From assembly GCA_017554325.1 (NCBI GenBank), contig JAFZIP010000017.1, forward strand, positions 1 to 56,876: a stretch of DNA of 56,876 nt, read 5' to 3'. Positions within the stretch are counted from its first letter, which is position 1. Each line of letters starts with the position of its first letter. Below the pieces are notes generated by a model, which ran no database searches, was not told where the DNA came from, and saw nothing but the letters and a program-made list of their open reading frames with translations. The translations under genes were made by a program, and so were the position numbers. Source of the DNA: Bacteroidales bacterium (GTDB lineage: Bacteria > Bacteroidota > Bacteroidia > Bacteroidales > WCHB1-69). Positions 50,363-56,876 of the stretch are shown one piece after another.

Positions 50363-51652
50363 ATGAAACTGAAATTGATTTACCCAAGATGGAAGAAACT
50401 GCCAGGGCAGACCACCTTCACATTGCCGCCTCATGGTCCCGTGGTATTCGCCGCCACACTGCCTGAGGAAGTGGAGGTCTCCTTCACCGATGAGAATGTG
50501 GAGGACCTTGACATGGACGAAGAATGTGACGTGGTGGCCATCTCAATGATGTTGACCACACAGGTGAAGCGGGGCTGGGCCATCGCCGACGCCTACCGCG
50601 CCAAGGGCATCCCCGTGATGTTCGGCGGTATCTCCACTATGTTGCACGCCGAAGAGACCCTTTTGCACGCCGACTCCATCTTTTTAGGCGAGTCGGAGGG
50701 CCGGTCCGCGCAAGTGATTGAAGACCTGAAAAATGGCAAACTCAAGAAAGTCTATAACTACATGGGCAACCAGCCCGACATCGCATTGGTGGGCCCCGCG
50801 CGCCGCGACTTGTACAAGCGCGAGCTGTACAACCACAAGGGCGTGCAGATGGTGGACCTGTTCCACGCCTCCCGCGGCTGCCGCTTCAGCTGCTACCCCT
50901 GCGCTGTCTCCTACCTCGGAGGCCGCTGCTTCCGCCCCAGACCCATCGACCAGACCATCGCCGACCTGGAGACCATCGACAACAACCGTCTCTTCATCGT
51001 CGATAACTCGCTGGCCCAGAACAAGCAATGGGAAATGGATCTCTTCCGCGAGATGATCCCGCTGAAGAAAAAGTGGATCAGCCACACCATCGAAGACGAC
51101 CCGCAAGTGCTGGACCTCGCCGCACAAGCCGGCGCCTGGTACGTGTATCAGGCCGTGTATGACACCTCCGACTACATCAAGGAGCGTGTGAAACGCTACC
51201 ACGACTACGGCATTGGCGTGGAGGGCACCATCCTCTTCGGACTGGACAATCAGACAGAGGACGACATCCTGCGCCTCATCGACTTCCTGCTTAAGATCGA
51301 CCTCGACCTCGCCGAGTTCACCATCCTCGCCCCGTTCCCACATACCAAGGCTTACGACGACCTTATGCGCCAGGGCCGTATCTTCGACCACGACTGGGAT
51401 CATTACAACGCCGGACAAGTGGTGTATCAGCCCAAGCACATGAGTCCCGACCGTTTGCAGGAACTCTACGAATATGCATGGAAGGCTTTCTATCAAGACG
51501 AAACGCAAGAGGAGAAGATGTTCAAACTCTTCACCAACGTTGTGCTTCGCGAGATGGAGGACGGCACCTACCGCCCGCGCAACCGCAAACTTGCCAACAA
51601 GACCTTCGGCAAGGAGGTGGACAGAAGCAAGAGCCATTTCAATGAGTTTTAA
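50363..51652 (+). CDS. B12-binding-domain radical SAM enzyme
   Basis: A 429-residue protein. Residues 1-150 look like a cobalamin-binding fold (DEECDVVAISMMLTTQVKRGWAIADAYRAKGIPVMFGGISTMLHAEE). Residues about 165-380 are the radical SAM barrel with the cluster motif C-x3-C-x2-C in SRGCRFSCYPC, then GRCFRPRP, LFIVDNSLAQN and GTILFGLDNQTEDD. Enzymes of this class include methyltransferases acting on unactivated carbons and ring-forming enzymes. The substrate is unknown. The operon location suggests modification of the same lipid or polyene handled by its neighbours. Confidence 0.9.
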   Translation: MKLKLIYPRWKKLPGQTTFTLPPHGPVVFAATLPEEVEVSFTDENVEDLDMDEECDVVAISMMLTTQVKRGWAIADAYRAKGIPVMFGGISTMLHAEETLLHADSIFLGESEGRSAQVIEDLKNGKLKKVYNYMGNQPDIALVGPARRDLYKRELYNHKGVQMVDLFHASRGCRFSCYPCAVSYLGGRCFRPRPIDQTIADLETIDNNRLFIVDNSLAQNKQWEMDLFREMIPLKKKWISHTIEDDPQVLDLAAQAGAWYVYQAVYDTSDYIKERVKRYHDYGIGVEGTILFGLDNQTEDDILRLIDFLLKIDLDLAEFTILAPFPHTKAYDDLMRQGRIFDHDWDHYNAGQVVYQPKHMSPDRLQELYEYAWKAFYQDETQEEKMFKLFTNVVLREMEDGTYRPRNRKLANKTFGKEVDRSKSHFNEF

Positions 51653-51735
51653 TTGAGAATTGAGAATTAATTTTTAACCTCATTTACCCCTTTTACCCCA
51701 TTTACCACATTCACCTCATCAACCCCTTTAACCTA
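51652..51735. repeat. ATTGAGA and CATTTACCCC arrays
   Basis: ATTGAGA words (51652-51669) followed by degenerate CATTTACCCC words (51673-51735) fill the gap. The second family recurs at 53557-53618. Confidence 0.8.
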
Positions 51736-51740
51736 ATACA

Positions 51741-52112
51741 ATGAAAGTACCTGAAAAATATTACGACGAAATATTCCCGTTTGCCGGACAGTGGGACATG
51801 CCCAGTGCCTGTGGTTTGAAAACCATCCATAAGGACGGCAAAACCTACATTATCACCACCGAACTCTACCAAGAGAACCCCGGCACCTCCATCACGTATG
51901 CGGGCGGATCGCTCATCAAGCAGATTTGCGAGCAGAAGAACCACGACATGCAATCCATCATCTACATTGAATGCAATCCTAACACCAACTCCAAACTCTC
52001 CTTCTACGATGAGGAGATGTTCGAGGTGTCGTATGAGATTGTGGATAACATGCCAACGAACCTCTCGTACCGCCAGCTCAGCAAGGAGGAAATCCAAAAC
52101 ATTGTATCATAA
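51741..52112 (+). CDS. Small cytoplasmic protein of unknown function
   Basis: A 123-residue protein with no signal peptide or membrane segment, acidic and beta/alpha mixed (MKVPEKYYDEIFPFAGQWDMPSACGLKTIHKDGKTYIITTELYQENPGTSITYAGGSLIKQIC). I recognise no family. It sits between the radical SAM gene and a small secreted-protein gene and reads in the same direction, so it is part of the operon by position. It could be a small accessory or binding protein. Confidence 0.7.
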   Translation: MKVPEKYYDEIFPFAGQWDMPSACGLKTIHKDGKTYIITTELYQENPGTSITYAGGSLIKQICEQKNHDMQSIIYIECNPNTNSKLSFYDEEMFEVSYEIVDNMPTNLSYRQLSKEEIQNIVS

Positions 52113-52143
52113 TTATTTATTAATCCATAAAAGAAACATCATC

Positions 52144-52698
52144 ATGAAAAAAATTTTAATTCTATCATTAGTTATCGGTATGTTTACCGCATTGCAAGCC
52201 CAGAAAGTATCGGGCGACCTTTCCTGTCTCAAAGGGCAGAAAGAAGTCAACATCACGTTCAACTACAAAGGTGTCACCTATGATGGCGACAGCGAGGCCA
52301 AGTATCTGAAAGGAGAAGACAAAGCCAAAGATGCCGAATGGAAAGCCGCATGGACATCCTCTTTCCGCACTGACAACTGGGAACCCCGACTCATTGACGA
52401 CCTGAACAAGGAACTCAAAGGTATGGAATGTGGCGATTTTGCTGATGCCAAATACACTATCATTGTTAAACTGATTGACATTGACCCAGGCACTTTTGCA
52501 GGTCCTATGTCCATGCCTGCCAGAATCACGGCCACTGCTTCCATCGTGAAGACGGGTTCCACCTCACCTCTGGCCACCATCGAATTGAAAAAGATCACAT
52601 ACAAGTACTTCATGTCACCTCAACCTGAGGCTCGTGTGGGTGAAGCATTCAGTTGTGTAGGAGAAGCTATTGGCAAAAAACTCAGCAAGATAAAATAA
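52144..52698 (+). CDS. Small secreted protein of unknown function
   Basis: A 184-residue protein starting at ATG 52144 with a signal peptide (MKKILILSLVIGMFTALQAQ). The mature part has VSGDLSCLKGQKEVNITFNYKGVTYDGDSEAKYLKGE and a beta-rich C-terminus (AKYTIIVKLIDIDPGTFAGPMSMPARITATASIV). It is a typical periplasmic or lipid-binding-sized protein but matches no family I know. Its stop overlaps the next start as TAATG, so the two are translationally coupled. The same frame is open upstream, but that part overlaps the previous gene and is not protein-like. Confidence 0.78.
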   Translation: MKKILILSLVIGMFTALQAQKVSGDLSCLKGQKEVNITFNYKGVTYDGDSEAKYLKGEDKAKDAEWKAAWTSSFRTDNWEPRLIDDLNKELKGMECGDFADAKYTIIVKLIDIDPGTFAGPMSMPARITATASIVKTGSTSPLATIELKKITYKYFMSPQPEARVGEAFSCVGEAIGKKLSKIK

Positions 52699-53558
52699 TG
52701 AAACAGTTTTTCATACTACTCTTCAACATGCTATTGGTTTTGGCGGCGGGTGCGCAAGCCAAACCGATCAAATTATGGAAAGATGTGACGGGCATGAAGT
52801 CGCAGCCCGCGAAGATGTACATCTATCCTGCGCCGAAGGACAACAACAGCGGTGTTGCCGTAATCATCTTTCCTGGCGGCAGTTACAGCCACACAATGGG
52901 TATCGTCACAGAGGGTTTTGACGTAGCCGAATGGCTAAACAGCCAAGGCATCAATGCCTTTGTCGTGAAATACCGAACGGGCAACCGCGGCTACCATCAT
53001 CCTGCCATGATTCAGGATGCTCAATATTCCATCCACTACGTGCGCGAGCACGCCAAGGAGTATGGAATTGACCCCGACAAGGTGGGCACGATGGGATTCT
53101 CCGCCGGCGGTCACCTGGCCACCATGTGCGGCGCATTCTACAAGGAAAACTACATCCAGAAATTAGGCATCAAAGACAACATCTCCTTGAAGCCCAATTT
53201 CGTGGTACCCATCTATCCGGTGGTTTCCATGCGCGACGGCATCGTGCACGAGCGTTCGCGCCGCAACCTGCTGACCAAACACTACACGCCGGAGGAACAA
53301 GCCAAGTTCTCCCTGGAACTGAGCATCCCTCGCGACATGCCGCCCGTATTCCTCGCGACTGCCAAGGATGACCCCGTGGTGAAATACGAGAACAGCGTGG
53401 AATTGGAGCGGAGTCTCCGGAAGTCGGACATCCCACACCAATTCATGCTCTATGAAACCGGCGGCCACGGCTATGGTTTGGACGAGAAAATCGCCCCAGA
53501 AGCCAGCAAATGGAAATACGAATTCATCAAGTGGTTGAAAGAAATCAAAATCCTTTAA
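52698..53558 (+). CDS. Secreted alpha/beta hydrolase (esterase family)
   Basis: A 286-residue protein with a signal peptide (MKQFFILLFNMLLVLAAGAQA). Core motifs: oxyanion region IIFPGGSYSH, nucleophile Ser135 in GFSAGG, acid in AKDDPVV and the His in GGHGYG. This is the fold of small-molecule esterases such as acetylesterases and xylan-deacetylating enzymes. Coupled to the preceding secreted protein (TAATG). A role in deacylating or trimming the operon product is possible; glycan esterase activity is the alternative. Confidence 0.88.
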   Translation: MKQFFILLFNMLLVLAAGAQAKPIKLWKDVTGMKSQPAKMYIYPAPKDNNSGVAVIIFPGGSYSHTMGIVTEGFDVAEWLNSQGINAFVVKYRTGNRGYHHPAMIQDAQYSIHYVREHAKEYGIDPDKVGTMGFSAGGHLATMCGAFYKENYIQKLGIKDNISLKPNFVVPIYPVVSMRDGIVHERSRRNLLTKHYTPEEQAKFSLELSIPRDMPPVFLATAKDDPVVKYENSVELERSLRKSDIPHQFMLYETGGHGYGLDEKIAPEASKWKYEFIKWLKEIKIL

Positions 53559-53618
53559 CCCCCATTTACCCCTTTTACCCCTTTCACCCCATTTACCTCA
53601 TACCCCCCATTCACCCAT
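53557..53618. repeat. CATTTACCCC / TTTTACCCC array
   Basis: Six or so degenerate 9-10-base words (CATTTACCCC, TTTTACCCC, TTTCACCCC) between the hydrolase and ligase genes, in the same orientation as at 51673-51735. Confidence 0.8.
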
Positions 53619-53623
53619 AAAAT

Positions 53624-54928
53624 ATGACCTTCACCCCCGAAATCGAATATCAACCCAAGGCGGTTATCAAAGCCTTCCAGGAAGAGAAGATGAGAGAGCA
53701 ATTGGCCTATTTGCAGGCCCATTCACCTTATTACCAGCGTCTCTTTTCCGAAAATGGAATCGACATTTCCAAAATCAAGACCCTTGAGGATTTGCAGCAA
53801 ATCCCATTCACCAATAAGAAGGACCTGCAGCTGCACAACTGGGACTTCCTCTGCGTGCCCCAGGAGCAGGTTATCGACTACATCACGACCTCCGGCACGT
53901 TAGGAGATCCGGTAACCTTCGCCTGCACCGACGCTGACTTGGACCGTCTGGCCTACAACGAGGCCGTCTCGTTCACCTGTGCTGGGCTCACAGAGAAGAG
54001 TGTGCTGCAGCTGATGACCACCATTGACAAACGTTTCATGGCAGGGCTGGCCTACTTCCTGGGATTGCGCAAAATGGGCGCGGGGGTCATCCGCGTGGGA
54101 AACGGCATCCCCGAGCTGCAATGGGACACCATCGAGCGTATCAAGCCCGACACGGTGATGTGCATCCCGTCGTTCATCCTCCGCCTCATTGAATACGCCG
54201 AGGAGCACGGCATCGACTACCGCAACTCCTCCATCAAGCGCATCATCGGCATTGGTGAGGGCCTGCGCGACCAGAACTTCGAGCTAAATTCATTAGGAAA
54301 GAAGATCAAGGAAAAATGGGATGTGGATCTTTTCGCCACCTACTCTTCCACGGAGATGTCGGCCACCTTCTCGGAATGCGAGCAAGGGTGCGGCGGCCAT
54401 CACCATCCGGAATTATTGATAGTGGAGATTATCGGTGAAGACGACAAGCCTGTGCCGGAAGGCGAAGTGGGCGAAGTGGTCATCACCACCCTCGGTGTCC
54501 AAGGCATGCCTCTGCTCCGTTTCCGCACCGGCGACATGGCGTGCATACACCCCGAGCCGTGCAGATGCGGACGGCAGACCTTCCGCATCAGCCCCATCGT
54601 GGGTCGCAAGAACCACATGATCAAATACAAGGGCACCACGCTCTATCCGCCCGCGATGACGGAAGTGCTGACCAACGCCTCTTACGTGGAGAATTACTAC
54701 ATCACCATCAGCACCAACGAAACCACCGAGACTGACGACGTGACCATCACCATAGGCTTGCACCAAGAGCCCGATTTTGATGTCATCAAAGACCTCAAAG
54801 ACCGTTTCCGTGCAAAGATCCGCGTAGCGCCGAAGATTGTCATAGCGCCGGTGGAAGAAGTCAGAAAAGTCAACTTCCCCGCCATGAGCCGCAAGCCCGT
54901 TACATTCATCGATAACCGGAAACATTAA
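53624..54928 (+). CDS. Phenylacetate-CoA-ligase-like adenylating enzyme
   Basis: A 434-residue AMP-dependent ligase of the PaaK group, shorter than ordinary acyl-CoA ligases. Motifs: YITTSGTLGDPVTF (P-loop), YSSTEMSATFSECEQGCGGHHHPELLIVEII, RFRTGDMACI and the C-terminal GRKNHMIKYKGTTLYPPAMTEVL. It should activate an aromatic or other carboxylic acid as an adenylate or CoA thioester. In an operon with acyltransferases and an exporter it may supply the starter or acyl group. The next gene begins 9 nt later. Confidence 0.88.
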   Translation: MTFTPEIEYQPKAVIKAFQEEKMREQLAYLQAHSPYYQRLFSENGIDISKIKTLEDLQQIPFTNKKDLQLHNWDFLCVPQEQVIDYITTSGTLGDPVTFACTDADLDRLAYNEAVSFTCAGLTEKSVLQLMTTIDKRFMAGLAYFLGLRKMGAGVIRVGNGIPELQWDTIERIKPDTVMCIPSFILRLIEYAEEHGIDYRNSSIKRIIGIGEGLRDQNFELNSLGKKIKEKWDVDLFATYSSTEMSATFSECEQGCGGHHHPELLIVEIIGEDDKPVPEGEVGEVVITTLGVQGMPLLRFRTGDMACIHPEPCRCGRQTFRISPIVGRKNHMIKYKGTTLYPPAMTEVLTNASYVENYYITISTNETTETDDVTITIGLHQEPDFDVIKDLKDRFRAKIRVAPKIVIAPVEEVRKVNFPAMSRKPVTFIDNRKH

Positions 54929-54937
54929 CATTGTCCT

Positions 54938-56053
54938 ATGTTCGAAGAAACCCGCCCTTATTACGACCATGAGATACCCGGAGCCGTCACCCGCGTGGCT
55001 TCCAATCCGTTCTTTGAGACTATCGTCAAATACCTGTTTCCAGAAACGGATATCCAGCAGTTCAAGGCGGAATTCTTGAAAATCAGCACCATTGACGAGT
55101 TTCAGCAGAACGTCATGCTCAAGGCCATCTGGAGCATCGTGCACAAGACCTGCACCAGCTTCACTTGGGAGGGATTTGATGCGCTGGACAACGAACACCG
55201 TTACATGTTCATCGCCAACCACCGCGACATCCTGTTGGACGCGGCGCTTTTGCAAGTCACGCTCAACGCCAACCACCTGCGCACCTCCGAGATCACCTTT
55301 GGCAACAATCTCATGCAGGGCGACATCGTGATTGACATCGGCAAGATGAACAAGATGTTCCGCATCGTGCGCGGAGGCACGGTTCACGACTTCTATCGCA
55401 ACTCCATGGAAGTGTCATCGTACATGCGCTACGCCCTCACGGAAAAGGGAGAGTCCACCTGGATTGCCCAGCGCAGCGGTCGCACGAAGGACGGTGACGA
55501 CAAGACAGAAAGCGCGGTGCTCAAGATGTTTTCCATCAGCAGTCAAAAGCCATTTGTGGAGAATCTTGCCGAGCTGAACATCTCCCCCATAGCCATCTCA
55601 TACGAGTACGAGCCGTGCGACTTTCTGAAGACGCAGGAGTTGTACATCTCGCAATATCAGAAATACATCAAGGAGCCTGGCGAAGACTTGCACAGCATCT
55701 TGCAAGGCATCACGCAGCAGAAAGGAGGCGTGCATTTGTGCGCCACGCCCACCATCACACATGAGGAACTGTCCGAATGCGACAAACTGGAGAAAAATTC
55801 CAAGTTCGCTAAGCTTGCCGAAATCATCGACCAGCGGATATACGGCAGTTACAAGCTATGGAAAACCAATTACATGGCGCACGACCTGTTAAACGGGGCC
55901 AACACGCACAGCAACCATTACACGGCAGCAGAATTGGAGCAGTTCACAGAATACATGCAGTCCGGTTTAAAGGGTTTGATGGGCGAGGGCGACGAATTGC
56001 GGAGCATCTTCCTGAAGATTTATGCTAATCCGGTGGAGAATTGCGGGAGATAG
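54938..56053 (+). CDS. PlsC-type acyltransferase
   Basis: A 371-residue protein. The acyltransferase motif HX4D is NHRDILLD (about residue 94), followed by ITFGNNLMQGD and the second block STWIAQRSGRTKDGDDKTE (in place of PEGTRS). A long C-terminal extension (about 230-371) is less conserved. Resembles 1-acyl-glycerol-3-phosphate acyltransferases of Bacteroidota but with no membrane helix near the N-terminus. Second acyltransferase in the operon after the PlsC part of the MMPL fusion. Confidence 0.82.
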   Translation: MFEETRPYYDHEIPGAVTRVASNPFFETIVKYLFPETDIQQFKAEFLKISTIDEFQQNVMLKAIWSIVHKTCTSFTWEGFDALDNEHRYMFIANHRDILLDAALLQVTLNANHLRTSEITFGNNLMQGDIVIDIGKMNKMFRIVRGGTVHDFYRNSMEVSSYMRYALTEKGESTWIAQRSGRTKDGDDKTESAVLKMFSISSQKPFVENLAELNISPIAISYEYEPCDFLKTQELYISQYQKYIKEPGEDLHSILQGITQQKGGVHLCATPTITHEELSECDKLEKNSKFAKLAEIIDQRIYGSYKLWKTNYMAHDLLNGANTHSNHYTAAELEQFTEYMQSGLKGLMGEGDELRSIFLKIYANPVENCGR

Positions 56054-56093
56054 CACTTCTGCGACCTCAAAATTTCGATGATTAATGTTGGGA

Positions 56094-56114
56094 ATTCCGC
56101 GCGATTCGCGGAAT
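56094..56114. repeat. ATTCCGCG-cgatt-CGCGGAAT hairpin
   Basis: A perfect 8-bp inverted repeat sharing TTCCGC...ATTCGCGG and a following GAAT-GTG sequence with the hairpin at 50304-50325. Lies after the last operon gene; no T run. Confidence 0.7.
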
Positions 56115-56251
56115 AGTGCAACATTTTTCCCAAATCTGCCACAACCAGTTAACAAACAATTCTTAATCTTACACATTGTAATTTTCTAAGAGACTGATTA
56201 TTACGATAAAATAATTTTTGCCCAAACCTTTGAAAAACGATTTGGGTACTG

Positions 56252-56259
56252 TATCTTTG
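56252..56259 (+). promoter_or_regulatory. Promoter -7 box TATCTTTG for the nuclease gene
   Basis: Lies 26 nt upstream of the ATG at 56286. Confidence 0.65.
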
Positions 56260-56285
56260 CAGCAACCTTAACAAAATTTTAAACT

Positions 56286-56876
56286 ATGAAAAAAGACTTG
56301 ATATTTTTCGATCCGCTGTCCGATTTCGGCTTCAAGCGGATCTTCGCCTCCGAAAGCAACAAAGACCTCCTCATCGACTTCCTCAATTCCAGCATTTCCG
56401 ATGAAGTCGGCATCATCACTGACATTACCTTCCTGCAGACAGAGCAGTTCGGCGAAAGGCCGGAAGACAAGAGGGTGATTTTCGACATCTACTGCGAAAA
56501 CCAAAACGGCGACAGATTCATCATCGAGATGCAACGGGCTCGACAGCCCTTCTTCGCCGACAGAATCATCTCGTACGTGAGTAGGGTCATCAGCAGGGAA
56601 ATGGAAAAAGGAGAAAGCGACTATGCAATTCCTTCAGTATATTCCTTCAATCTGCTGGATTACAACGCACCGGAGTTCAGAGGCAATGACCATTATTTCC
56701 ACAAGGTTATGCTCAAGGACGAAACCAATAAAATTTTCAGCGACAAAACCACCTATTTTTTCGTCGAATTGTGTAAATTTGCAGCCGTTAAAGACAAGAT
56801 TTTGGATAATGCCCACATGCGCAGATGGCTCGAGCTGCTCACCTCCATCGGCGGCAGCACCAATCGGGACTATGGC
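56286..56876 (+). CDS. PD-(D/E)XK nuclease family (Rpn/transposase-type) protein, 3' part missing
   Basis: The frame is open to the window edge for 197 codons. It starts MKKDLIFFDPLSDFGFKRIFASESNKDLLIDFLNS and continues to VIFDIYCENQNGDRFIIEMQRARQPFFADRIISYVSRVIS, which holds the D...E-x-Q nuclease signature of Rpn-type recombination-promoting nucleases, also annotated as PD-(D/E)XK transposases. Such genes are often multicopy and mobile in Bacteroidota, but no flanking inverted repeat is visible on the left side. Coding potential is clear. Confidence 0.9.
   Translation, partial: MKKDLIFFDPLSDFGFKRIFASESNKDLLIDFLNSSISDEVGIITDITFLQTEQFGERPEDKRVIFDIYCENQNGDRFIIEMQRARQPFFADRIISYVSRVISREMEKGESDYAIPSVYSFNLLDYNAPEFRGNDHYFHKVMLKDETNKIFSDKTTYFFVELCKFAAVKDKILDNAHMRRWLELLTSIGGSTNRDYG

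Noticed and set aside
51898..52143. Upstream extension of the small secreted protein at 52144
   Set aside because: It overlaps the preceding gene in another frame, and the signal peptide starts at 52144.
54413..55387. A 324-codon antisense frame across the ligase and acyltransferase genes
   Set aside because: It covers the junction of two motif-bearing genes and reads His/Asp/Val-rich noise.

Overview
The window looks like chromosomal DNA from a member of the Bacteroidota, most probably order Bacteroidales. The evidence is a giant secreted protein with a type IX secretion (T9SS) C-terminal signal, a GldH lipoprotein, a RicT/PSP1 gene, a DUF1343 muramidase, a VTC/DUF4956 pair, an ORF6N protein, and about twenty promoter-like TAnnTTTG boxes (usually TATCTTTG, TATTTTTG or TATATTTG) just upstream of transcription units. 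Clear Shine-Dalgarno sites are mostly absent. I cannot name a genus or species. The window holds 44 protein genes (one cut at each edge) and one tRNA-Pro; no rRNA, CRISPR array, insertion sequence or complete prophage was seen.

Layout. (1) 0.6-3.5 kb, minus strand: MscS channel, DUF4956 membrane protein, VTC-type polyphosphate polymerase and a small secreted protein. (2) 3.5-8.4 kb, minus strand: a Ser/Thr kinase, a CYTH/triphosphate-tunnel enzyme, a zinc-ribbon protein carrying a C10 tract, and a WG-repeat/FHA protein, which together look like a phosphorylation-signalling island. (3) 8.5-15.9 kb, minus strand: an RND efflux operon (TolC, membrane fusion protein, AcrB-type pump, PG0541-like PII-fold protein) ending in a two-domain CAP protein. 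A NUDIX/winged-helix regulator lies divergent at 16.1 kb, and the shared promoter region carries two matching 15-bp palindromes. (4) 16.8-31.8 kb: coiled-coil secreted protein, DusB, the 3327-residue T9SS adhesin-like protein, a NamZ-like muramidase, lysine 2,3-aminomutase and a cupin. (5) 32-45 kb: TonB-C protein, ORF6N, YARHG protein, KdsA, a TMTC-like GT-C/TPR membrane protein, DUF4328 protein, tRNA-Pro, uridine phosphorylase, RicT-GldH, and the Adk-Dxr-RsgA and Hpt housekeeping genes. (6) 45.2-56.1 kb, plus strand: a probable eight-gene lipid or pigment operon with an MMPL transporter fused to a PlsC acyltransferase and a methyltransferase-like tail, a CrtI-type FAD oxidoreductase, a B12-binding radical SAM enzyme, two small proteins, an alpha/beta hydrolase, a phenylacetate-CoA-ligase-like adenylating enzyme and a second acyltransferase. 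(7) A PD-(D/E)XK (Rpn/transposase-type) nuclease gene runs off the right edge.

Intergenic DNA is unusually structured. Many gaps contain degenerate 6-10 nt tandem words (for example GAACTATG, TTTAAAG, CATTTACCCC) or palindromic REP-like elements, several of which recur inside the window. These, the C10 tract, the twin operators and the region-6 operon are the parts most worth following up.
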